Assembly: GCA_041650595.1 (NCBI GenBank)
Contig: JBAZKW010000001.1
Coordinates: 1-64,000, forward strand
Reading direction: 5' to 3'
DNA length: 64,000 nt
Origin: CALFCX01 sp041650595
Lineage (GTDB): Bacteria > Margulisbacteria > WOR-1 > JAKLHX01
The notes below the pieces were generated by a model, which worked only from the letters and a program-made list of their open reading frames with translations, ran no database searches and had not been told where the DNA came from. How positions within the stretch are numbered: the first letter of the stretch is position 1; the number at the start of each line of letters is the position of its first letter. Positions 32,048 through 39,382 of the stretch are shown in pieces. Position numbers and translations under genes: made by a program.

Positions 32048-34936
32048 ATGAGCCTTTTTGCCGTTACCAAGCAATTGTGCGATATAGCTCCCCTGGACAA
32101 AATACTGTCCGCAGGTGCAGTAAGCGGTTTGTGGGGAACCCTTAGGTCGTCCTTCATAGCCTCTCTGATCAGCCGCCTGAGCGCAAATGTATTTGTCGTA
32201 TGCACGTCAAGCGATGATGCCATGCGCATAACCGAAGACCTCAAGTTTTTCCTAAATCCTGAAATTGCTGCCGCTTATTTTCTGGACAACGATGATCCCG
32301 GCTTAAGGCTTCCCGTGATCGGCCTTGTTGCGGCAAAAAAAGAAATGATTGCAGTCGTAGGTTCTTCGGCTGCTTTTGCCAGAAAGACATTCGACGGATC
32401 TTCCATAAGAGAGAAAACATTTTTTCTAAAAAAGGGAATTTCTATCAACAGGGATAAACTGATTGCCTTGCTGTCGGGGGCCGGATACACAAGGGTTTAT
32501 TCGGTAGAGAGCGAAGGCGAATTTTCCGTGAGAGGAGGGATAATCGACGTATATTCTCCCGGAAATTCTCCGAAAAGGATAGAGCTTGACCAAAATACCG
32601 TAGAGTCCATACGGGACTTTGATCCGTATTCACAAAGGTCTTCAGGTAATGCGGGCGAATTTGGCATCCTGCCGTTCAAAGAAGAGGGAACAAAAGATTT
32701 TCTATCGCTTGACAATAACGCGCTTCTGCTTGTAATCTGTCCGGAAAAGGAACTCCCAAATAGATTTGCTTCGGGAAGAAAAAAGATATTTTTGAGCCGC
32801 TTTCCGGAGGGCAAAAGAAAGACCTTTGAGATAGAGTCTTTTATGCCGCCCGAATTCGGAGGCAGTGCCGAAACTTTTCTAAAAACGGTTTCCGCGGAAC
32901 GATCTAAGGTTTTTGTCATAAGCAAGCAATCTTCGCGCCTCAAAGAGCTTTTGGCCGATTTCCCGTCCGATATTCAGATAGAGCACGGAGAGCTGCATGA
33001 AGGGTTTGTTCTGCCTAAAGGAGGTCCGGCGCTCTATACCGACAAAGAGATCTTCGGAGAGCATATACCCCGCCGGCGCTTTCAGCCGCCTAAAGAGTTT
33101 GCAGAAATAACGGTTTCGCCCGGGTTCAAAGAAGGAGACTATGTAGTTCATAAATATTACGGGATAGGCATCTACCGCGGGATACAAAGACAATGTGCCT
33201 TAGGAGTTTATTCCGATTATCTTTTTATACAATATGCCGCCGGCGATTGTCTCTATGTCCCGGTTAGCAAAATGAACCTGTTATCAAAATACAGCGCGCC
33301 GGCAGAGCAGGAACCCAAGCTTAGCCGCTTGGGCACAGCTGAGTGGAGCAGGCTCAAAAAAAAGGTCCGCAAATCCGTAAAAGATATGACCAAAGAGCTG
33401 GTCAGGATCTATTCTTCCAGGCGGACATCCCTAGGGTTCTCTTTTCCGCCGGACAGCCTGTGGCAGAAGGAAGTTGAAGAAGCTTTCCCTTATGAAGAGA
33501 CTCCTGATCAAAAGTCGGCCGTTTTGGCGGTAAAAAAAGATATGGAATCCGACCGGCCGATGGACAGATTGCTTTGCGGGGACGTGGGTTTTGGCAAGAC
33601 CGAAGTGGCGCTGCGCGCGGCTTTTAAGGCGGTTGACGCCGGCAAACAAGTCTGCGTACTTGTTCCCACGACCATACTTGCCGAACAGCATTATTTGCTT
33701 TTTAAGGAACGCTTTGCACCGTTCCCTTTTAAAGTGGAAATGCTTTCCAGGTTCAGGGACAGGCAGCAGCAGAAAGAGATCGTGGAAATGACGCGTACAG
33801 GTGCAGTGGATATTTTGATAGGCACCCATCGGCTGTTACAGAAAGATATCTTATTCAAAGAATTGGGTCTTTTGATAATAGATGAAGAACAAAGATTCGG
33901 CGTCGCACATAAAGAGTCGATAAAAAAGTGCAAAAGTCATGTGGATGTGCTTTCGATGAGCGCAACCCCTATCCCCCGAACTTTGTACATGGCGCTTTCC
34001 GGAATTTGGGACCTGAGCGTGATTGAAACCCCGCCTCCCGGCAGGAGCCGAATAAAAACATATGTCGCGCCCTGGAGCAAAAAGACGGTCGCAGAGGCCG
34101 TGGAAAAAGAGCTGGAGCGCGGCGGGCAGGTCTTTTATGTGCATAACAGAATAGAGTCCATATCGGCTTCAGTAAAAAAACTGAAAGAACTTTTGCCTCA
34201 TGCAAAAATAGCAGGTGCTCACGGCAGGATGGACGAAAGAACTCTCGAAAAGGTCATGATGGATTTTTCAGGCGGGAAATTTGATGTCCTGGTGTGCACT
34301 ACAATAATAGAGTCCGGTCTGGATATGCCCAATGTGAATACGATAATCATAGAAGATCCTCAAAAAATGGGACTTTCTACTCTGTACCAGCTGAGAGGAA
34401 GAGTAGGCAGGAGTGATGTAAAAGCATATGCCTATCTTCTCTATAAACAGGGCGGATATTTCACCGAGAAATCGCTGGAAAGGCTTTCGGCTATCAAGTC
34501 TTTTACGGAACTTGGGTCCGGGCAGAAGATCGCCATGAAAGACCTGGAAATAAGAGGCGCGGGCAATGTCCTGGGCGCGCAGCAGCATGGACATGTGCTG
34601 GCCGTGGGTTTTGATCTGTACTGCGAGATATTGAAAGAAGCATCCGACGAGGCAAAGGGTGAAAAACCCCCGCGGGAAAAAGAACCGGAAATAAACCTGA
34701 AAATTAACGCGTTCCTGCCGGAGTCTTTTATCGAGGACGAGAACGAAAGGATCTCCCTGTATAAAAGGATGAACTCGGTGAAGGCCGTGAATGAAAAACA
34801 GGAATTATTCGACGAGATCAAAGACCGTTTCGGAAAGCTGCCGGAAGAGGCCGCTAACCTTTTCCTGTTGCTGGATATAAAAATAGCTATGAAGTGTTTT
34901 GCGGCGGTGGTGAGACAGTTCCTTGAATCCTTATGA
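32048..34936 (+). CDS. mfd: Transcription-repair coupling factor, shortened at both ends
   Basis: 962 aa against about 1150 in most bacteria. Mfd removes stalled RNA polymerase and recruits UvrA. Seen: a shortened UvrB-like N-terminal part (1-350), the RNA-polymerase-interacting CarD-like domain from about 360 (GDYVVHKYYGIGIYRGIQ), the helicase core with Walker A (LLCGDVGFGKTEVA), DEEQ box and motif VI (QLRGRVGRSDVKAYAYLLY), and the start of the C-terminal D7 domain (FLPESFIEDENERISLYKRM). D7 stops after about 80 residues where the family normally has about 60-70 more, so the autoinhibitory domain is incomplete. The gene end overlaps the end of the convergent gene at 34931. A natural truncation or a frameshift near 34900 could explain it. 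Confidence 0.93.
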   Translation: MSLFAVTKQLCDIAPLDKILSAGAVSGLWGTLRSSFIASLISRLSANVFVVCTSSDDAMRITEDLKFFLNPEIAAAYFLDNDDPGLRLPVIGLVAAKKEMIAVVGSSAAFARKTFDGSSIREKTFFLKKGISINRDKLIALLSGAGYTRVYSVESEGEFSVRGGIIDVYSPGNSPKRIELDQNTVESIRDFDPYSQRSSGNAGEFGILPFKEEGTKDFLSLDNNALLLVICPEKELPNRFASGRKKIFLSRFPEGKRKTFEIESFMPPEFGGSAETFLKTVSAERSKVFVISKQSSRLKELLADFPSDIQIEHGELHEGFVLPKGGPALYTDKEIFGEHIPRRRFQPPKEFAEITVSPGFKEGDYVVHKYYGIGIYRGIQRQCALGVYSDYLFIQYAAGDCLYVPVSKMNLLSKYSAPAEQEPKLSRLGTAEWSRLKKKVRKSVKDMTKELVRIYSSRRTSLGFSFPPDSLWQKEVEEAFPYEETPDQKSAVLAVKKDMESDRPMDRLLCGDVGFGKTEVALRAAFKAVDAGKQVCVLVPTTILAEQHYLLFKERFAPFPFKVEMLSRFRDRQQQKEIVEMTRTGAVDILIGTHRLLQKDILFKELGLLIIDEEQRFGVAHKESIKKCKSHVDVLSMSATPIPRTLYMALSGIWDLSVIETPPPGRSRIKTYVAPWSKKTVAEAVEKELERGGQVFYVHNRIESISASVKKLKELLPHAKIAGAHGRMDERTLEKVMMDFSGGKFDVLVCTTIIESGLDMPNVNTIIIEDPQKMGLSTLYQLRGRVGRSDVKAYAYLLYKQGGYFTEKSLERLSAIKSFTELGSGQKIAMKDLEIRGAGNVLGAQQHGHVLAVGFDLYCEILKEASDEAKGEKPPREKEPEINLKINAFLPESFIEDENERISLYKRMNSVKAVNEKQELFDEIKDRFGKLPEEAANLFLLLDIKIAMKCFAAVVRQFLESL

Positions 34937-35671
34937 CACCCTGACAAGTATTTTTGAGACCTCCGGGTTTACAATATTTCCCATGAGCATTGCCGGCTCT
35001 ATGACAAATCTGTTGCGCAACGCGTTTATTGCGGCATTTTCTCCAAAATCTTTCCAGAACGCGCGCAAACCTTGTTCAAGCATTCTTCTTTCTTCAGGGC
35101 TGTTTTCGTATTTGTCCTTGATCTTGGTCAAATAACGCCCTCCGTCCGGGGCTGTTAAATTTTTCAATATGGCATAAGCCTGAGAAAAAGAAAGCGTTAT
35201 GGGCTGGTTGTCGCCGGCTTTTTCCGAAGAGATTTTTGCGGCTTTTTCAGAAGCGGCCGCGCCAAAAGACAATGAGCCTTCGGCTGGTTTGACGGGCACT
35301 CTTTCCGGGTTGTCAACTCCTTTTTCGCAGGACCTTACGATGCTTTCAAAAAGCTCTTCGGAAAGATGTATCCTGCCGTTCTCAAATTCTACTCCCATGC
35401 CGCTTTTCCTTGCAGTTATTATACTTTCCGCGATCAGTATCATTACCTGCGGCGGCTTTTTAAACGATGACAGATCTAAAACCAGATTTTCGACATTGAC
35501 AAGCTTTAGAATGTTGGTCGCATCTTCTGCCGACATTTGTGCCTTTGGTTTTTGCGCCGCCGCCTGGGTGGTCACCGGCGGTGCCAACCTCCCGGCAGGG
35601 ATAGAATTCATATTTATTTCTGATATAGGCATTTCGTATATATATCGGCGCAGACTATCGTTTTCTTGCAT
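34931..35671 (-). CDS. Unrecognised 246-aa protein
   Basis: I do not recognise the family. The N-terminus is not a signal peptide (MQENDSLRRYIYEMPISEIN). Residues about 45-90 form a helical region with 'NVENLVLDLSSFKKPPQVMI' followed by 'LIAESIITARKSGMGVEF', then a low-complexity Ala/Lys linker (about 140-165). The C-terminal 80 residues are helical (YAILKNLTAPDGGRYLTKIK, 'AFWKDFGENAAINALRNRFV'). It is convergent with mfd, overlapping it by 6 nt, and its upstream region is the palindrome at 35679-35727. It is probably cytoplasmic; nothing in the context names its role. Confidence 0.6.
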   Translation of the reverse strand: MQENDSLRRYIYEMPISEINMNSIPAGRLAPPVTTQAAAQKPKAQMSAEDATNILKLVNVENLVLDLSSFKKPPQVMILIAESIITARKSGMGVEFENGRIHLSEELFESIVRSCEKGVDNPERVPVKPAEGSLSFGAAASEKAAKISSEKAGDNQPITLSFSQAYAILKNLTAPDGGRYLTKIKDKYENSPEERRMLEQGLRAFWKDFGENAAINALRNRFVIEPAMLMGNIVNPEVSKILVRVS

Positions 35672-35678
35672 TGATGAT

Positions 35679-35727
35679 GTAGGTGCCAGTCGCGCCGTGC
35701 CTACCGGCAGGCAGGACCGGCACCTAC
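35679..35727. repeat. Palindromic repeat between divergent genes
   Basis: Inverted repeat GTAGGTGCC ... GGCACCTAC around GCCTACCGGCAGGCAGG. The CCGGCAGGCAGG core also occurs at 53853-53872 and 54368-54387. Confidence 0.7.
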
Positions 35728-35735
35728 GGTTGTTA

Positions 35736-35741
35736 TATAAT
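35736..35741 (+). promoter_or_regulatory. -10 box of mazG, leaderless layout
   Basis: TATAAT ending 6 nt before ATG 35748, with no ribosome-binding site between. Confidence 0.5.
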
Positions 35742-35747
35742 TACCTT

Positions 35748-36512
35748 ATGAGGGAATTCGACGATCTTACGGATGTTATAAAGAAGCTGCGCGGAAAAAA
35801 CGGCTGTCCTTGGGATAAAAAGCAGACACACAATTCTCTAAAGCCATATCTGATAGAAGAATCTTATGAAGTCCTGCACGCAATAGATAAAAAGGATTTC
35901 AAAAAGCTGAAAGATGAACTTGGGGATGTACTGCTCCAGGTTGTCCTGCACGCTCAGATCGCGTCTGAAAAAGGAAAATTTGGGATAAAGGATGTAATTA
36001 ATTCCATAAAGGAAAAGATGATAAGGCGGCATCCGCATGTTTTTGCCGGCAAAAAGGTCAAAGGCGTACGCCAGGTCTGGAGCAATTGGGAAGAAATAAA
36101 GTCCAAAGAAGGCTCCGATCGCTCAATTCTGGACTCGATCCCAAAAGCGATGCCTGCTCTTTACAGGGCCGATAAGACCCAGAAAAAAGCCGCGCGTGTC
36201 GGCTTTGACTGGGACAATGTCGCGGGCGCCTGGGACAAGGTCTTTGAAGAGCTGGACGAGATAAAGGAAGTCCTGGACTTAAAGCCGGTGAAAAAGAAAA
36301 GGCTTTCCGAGGAGATAGGGGACCTTTTATTTTCGATAGTCAATGTTGCGCGCAAAATGGGCCTTAACAGCGAGGAGACTCTGCAGTATTCCGTGGAAAA
36401 GTTCTCAAAAAGATTTGCAAAAATAGAAAAGTACTGCCGCCGCAAACAAATAAAACTGTCAGGGCTTTCTCTCAAAGAGATGGAATCGCTTTGGGCTCAA
36501 GCCAAAAAGTGA
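35748..36512 (+). CDS. mazG: Nucleoside triphosphate pyrophosphohydrolase MazG
   Basis: 254 aa from ATG 35748. The much longer frame reaching back to 35199 is rejected: it runs antisense through the neighbour, and MazG homology begins at MREFDDLTDVIKKLRGKNGC. Two MazG units are present: CPWDKKQTHNSLKPYLIEES, 'EL..ELGDVLLQVV' in the first and 'RLSEEIGDLLFSIVNVAR' in the second, each with the acidic EExxE/ExxD metal sites. The enzyme hydrolyses NTPs and dNTPs to monophosphates and clears aberrant nucleotides. The TATAAT box lies 6 nt before the ATG, so the mRNA is probably leaderless. It is followed by an interspersed repeat and ftsH. Confidence 0.93.
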   Translation: MREFDDLTDVIKKLRGKNGCPWDKKQTHNSLKPYLIEESYEVLHAIDKKDFKKLKDELGDVLLQVVLHAQIASEKGKFGIKDVINSIKEKMIRRHPHVFAGKKVKGVRQVWSNWEEIKSKEGSDRSILDSIPKAMPALYRADKTQKKAARVGFDWDNVAGAWDKVFEELDEIKEVLDLKPVKKKRLSEEIGDLLFSIVNVARKMGLNSEETLQYSVEKFSKRFAKIEKYCRRKQIKLSGLSLKEMESLWAQAKK

Positions 36513-36514
36513 GT

Positions 36515-36599
36515 GTCATTGCGAGCCCCGATTTGATTGGGGCGAAGCAATCCCATAGACCAATGGGATTGCTTTGTCGCTTACGCTCCTCGCAATGAC
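36515..36599. repeat. Interspersed inverted repeat (GTCATTGCGAG family)
   Basis: The ends GTCATTGCGAG and CTCGCAATGAC are inverted copies; inside, GCGAAGCAATCCCAT / ATGGGATTGCTTTGTCGC forms a second inverted pair. This sequence type is a widespread intergenic repeat in many bacterial genomes (general knowledge). It fills most of the mazG-ftsH gap. Confidence 0.85.
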
Positions 36600-36606
36600 T
36601 CCCAGG

Positions 36607-36635
36607 TTGTTAAGAGCGCAAAAGTAAAGTATAAT
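36607..36635 (+). promoter_or_regulatory. Sigma-70 promoter of ftsH
   Basis: TTGTTA at 36607-36612, 17 nt, TATAAT at 36630-36635. The box ends 18 nt before ATG 36654. Confidence 0.75.
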
Positions 36636-36653
36636 TTTATAAGAGGTATCCCC

Positions 36654-38489
36654 ATGAAAGATAGCTGGAAAAGTGTTCTTATCTATGCCGTCGTAGCTCT
36701 TATAGCGGTCGGGCTTCTATCTCCGTTTTTTAGCAAAGTTCAAACGCCCGAAGATCTCAACTTTTCTGATTTTTTGAACAAGGTGGACTCTGGTTCGGTA
36801 AAACAGGTCCAGATCTCCGGAGATATGATAAAAGGCAAACTTGCCGGCGGCAAGGAATTTAAGACGCGCGCCATTAATTATCCCAATCTTGTCCAGAACC
36901 TCAGGCAGAAAAAAGTCTCAATAAGTGTTGAAGCGCCTTCCGAATCCGGCTGGCTGATAAATTTTCTGATCCAAATACTGCTCCCGCTGTTATTTTTTGC
37001 CCTGTTGTGGTGGCTTTTGATGCGCCAGGCGCAATCCGCCAATAATACGGCAATTTCCTTCGGCAGGTCCCGCGCTAAGCCCTTCACTACCGCAAGCAAA
37101 GCTACCTTTGCGGATGTGGCCGGAGTGGATGAGTCCCGCGAAGAGCTCAAAGAGATCGTTGATTTTTTAAAGGACCCGAAGAAATTCAATGATATCGGCG
37201 CCAGGATACCAAAAGGTGTCTTGCTCATGGGTTCCCCCGGCACCGGCAAGACATTGCTTGCCAGGGCAATAGCGGGAGAGGCAGATGTTCCTTTCTTTTC
37301 ACTTTCAGGATCTGATTTTGTCGAGATGTTTGTAGGGGTAGGCGCTTCCAGGGTGAGAGACCTTTTTAATCAGGCAAAGAAACATTCTCCCTGCATAATT
37401 TTTATGGACGAAATAGATGCCGTGGGCCGTCAGCGGGGAGCGGGACTTGGGGGAGGCCACGATGAACGTGAACAGACGCTAAATCAGCTTTTGGTAGAGA
37501 TGGACGGGTTTGACCAGAAGACCAATGTGATAATAATTGCGGCCACTAACCGGCCGGACATTCTGGACCCGGCACTCCTTAGGCCGGGCAGATTTGACCG
37601 CCAGATCGTGCTTGACAAACCGGATATAAAAGGCCGTAAAGCCATTCTGGAAGTCCATGCCAGGGGGAAAAAGTTTGCGGAAGATATGGACCTCGAGATA
37701 TTGGCAAGAAGGACGCCCGGATTTACGGGAGCAGATCTTGAAAATCTGCTCAACGAAGCGGCTCTTTTGGCCGCCAGAAGGAACAAGAAAAAAGTTACCA
37801 TGTCCGAAGCGGAGGAGGCGATAGACAGGGTTATAGCCGGGCCTTCTAAAAAGAGCAAGGTCATAAACGAAAAGGAAAAAGACGTAGTGGCCATACACGA
37901 AGTAGGCCACGCTCTTTTGGCCAAGCTTTTGCCAAAGGTTGATCCTGTCCATAAGATCTCCGTATTGCCGCGGGGATTTGCCTTGGGCTATACTTTGCAG
38001 CTTCCTCTGGAAGATAAATATCTGGTCGGACGGGAAGAGATCCTGGACCAGGTAGTAGTCATGTTGGGAGGAAGAGTAGCCGAAGAGATCACTTTTGACG
38101 AACTTACCTCCGGTGCCCACAATGATCTTGAAAAGACCACGGAATTGGTGCGCAGAATGGTGTGCGAATACGGAATGAGCTCTCTGGGGCCAAGGACGTT
38201 CGGCAAGCCGAGCAAACAAGTTTTTCTCGGCCGGGATTTTACGGGGCACAAGGATTATGGCGACAGGACTGCCGATCTTATAGACAAGGAAATAGACGAC
38301 ATAATACGCAAATGTTATGAAAAAGCAAAAAAACTCCTGCTCAAGAACAAGGACAAACTCCTTATAATTTCAAAAGACCTGCGCGAAAAAGAGGTCATAG
38401 AGGGTGAGGAGCTCGATAAATATTTTGAGCAGTTGAAAAAAGAGCCGGAAGATAAGCCGGGCATAGACCAGGGGATATTGTTTGCCTAA
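36654..38489 (+). CDS. ftsH: ATP-dependent zinc metalloprotease FtsH
   Basis: 611 aa from ATG 36654 (an upstream in-frame ATG lies inside the repeat). It is a membrane-anchored AAA+ protease that degrades misfolded membrane and regulatory proteins. Seen: TM1 (about 7-24), a small periplasmic domain with NFSDFLNKVDSGSVKQV, TM2 (about 103-122), AAA+ Walker A (MGSPGTGKT), Walker B (CIIFMDEIDAVG), second region of homology (ATNRPDILDPALLRPGRFD) and the zinc site HEVGH, with the third ligand in the 'TSGAHNDLEKTT' helix. Its own promoter is just upstream. The stop TAA overlaps the ATG of the formiminotransferase-like gene by one base, so the two are translationally coupled. Confidence 0.97.
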   Translation: MKDSWKSVLIYAVVALIAVGLLSPFFSKVQTPEDLNFSDFLNKVDSGSVKQVQISGDMIKGKLAGGKEFKTRAINYPNLVQNLRQKKVSISVEAPSESGWLINFLIQILLPLLFFALLWWLLMRQAQSANNTAISFGRSRAKPFTTASKATFADVAGVDESREELKEIVDFLKDPKKFNDIGARIPKGVLLMGSPGTGKTLLARAIAGEADVPFFSLSGSDFVEMFVGVGASRVRDLFNQAKKHSPCIIFMDEIDAVGRQRGAGLGGGHDEREQTLNQLLVEMDGFDQKTNVIIIAATNRPDILDPALLRPGRFDRQIVLDKPDIKGRKAILEVHARGKKFAEDMDLEILARRTPGFTGADLENLLNEAALLAARRNKKKVTMSEAEEAIDRVIAGPSKKSKVINEKEKDVVAIHEVGHALLAKLLPKVDPVHKISVLPRGFALGYTLQLPLEDKYLVGREEILDQVVVMLGGRVAEEITFDELTSGAHNDLEKTTELVRRMVCEYGMSSLGPRTFGKPSKQVFLGRDFTGHKDYGDRTADLIDKEIDDIIRKCYEKAKKLLLKNKDKLLIISKDLREKEVIEGEELDKYFEQLKKEPEDKPGIDQGILFA

Positions 38490-39382
38490 TGGAAAAAATA
38501 ATAGAATGCGTCCCGAATTTCAGCATAGGGAAAAACCCCGCCAATGCGGAGTCCATAATAAGCGCTGTCCGGAGCGCGGGCCCTTCCGTAATAATTGCCG
38601 ACCATTCGTATGATCTGGATCACGGGCGGCTGGTCATAACCCTTTTTGGAGAAGGGGAAGCCCTTAAGGAATCGGTATACCAGGGGATAAAAAAAGCTGC
38701 CGAAAAAATAGATATCACAAAACATCAGGGGCAGCATCCCTGCATGGGAGTTGCGGATGTTGTCCCGTTCATCCCCGTAAAAAGAGCCACCTTTAATGAT
38801 TGTATAAAACTGCGGAACGATCTTTCGGAAAAGATCGCTTCACAGCTGCATATCCCGGTATATATTTACGGCAATATTGCCAAAAGGCCCGAAAGAAAAG
38901 AGCTTTCTTTTGTAAGGCGAGGAGGATTAAACGGGGTAGGGAAGCGTATTTGTACGGTCGAAGGCAAGCCGGATTTCGGTCCTTCGAGGCTCCATCCGAC
39001 GGCGGGCGCGGTAGCAGTGGGAGCAAGGGATATTCTGATCGCTTTCAATATAAATTTGAAAAAAGCTTCTCTTGAGGATGCAAAAGCCATAGCGACGTTA
39101 GTAAGGGAAAAAGACGGCGGACTAAAAGGCGTTCGGGCAATAGGGCTTGATCTTGAGAGCAGGCATCTGGCGCAAGTGTCAGTCAACATAGTCAATTACA
39201 AAGCGTCTTCGATAAAGAAAGTTTTTGACGGCGTCAGAACCGAAGCTGAAAAACGCAATATCCAGGTTGAAGAAAGCGAGATCATAGGGCTTATACCAAA
39301 AGATGCGGTTTTTGAGGGGATGATATCATATCTTAAGCTCAAAGGATGGGACGGCGGAAGGATCATAGAGAACTTTGTATGA
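38489..39382 (+). CDS. ftcD: Glutamate formimidoyltransferase (stand-alone FtcD N-domain)
   Basis: 297 aa, covering only the transferase part of FtcD; there is no cyclodeaminase domain. It transfers the formimino group from formiminoglutamate to tetrahydrofolate, or acts on 5-formyl-THF by side activity. Seen: IIECVPNFSIGKN at the start, 'HQGQHPCMGVADVVPFIP' containing the catalytic-type His, 'VYIYGNIA', 'GPSRLHPTAGAVAVGARDI' and 'NIVNYKASSI'. It begins one base inside the ftsH stop and ends with an ATGA overlap with valS, so three unrelated housekeeping genes are coupled. No histidine degradation genes are near, so a folate-salvage role is possible. Confidence 0.92.
   Translation: MEKIIECVPNFSIGKNPANAESIISAVRSAGPSVIIADHSYDLDHGRLVITLFGEGEALKESVYQGIKKAAEKIDITKHQGQHPCMGVADVVPFIPVKRATFNDCIKLRNDLSEKIASQLHIPVYIYGNIAKRPERKELSFVRRGGLNGVGKRICTVEGKPDFGPSRLHPTAGAVAVGARDILIAFNINLKKASLEDAKAIATLVREKDGGLKGVRAIGLDLESRHLAQVSVNIVNYKASSIKKVFDGVRTEAEKRNIQVEESEIIGLIPKDAVFEGMISYLKLKGWDGGRIIENFV

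Noticed and set aside
35199..35747. Long N-terminal extension of the mazG frame
   Set aside because: It is antisense to the 246-aa gene and crosses a palindrome; MazG homology and a -10 box fix the start at 35748.
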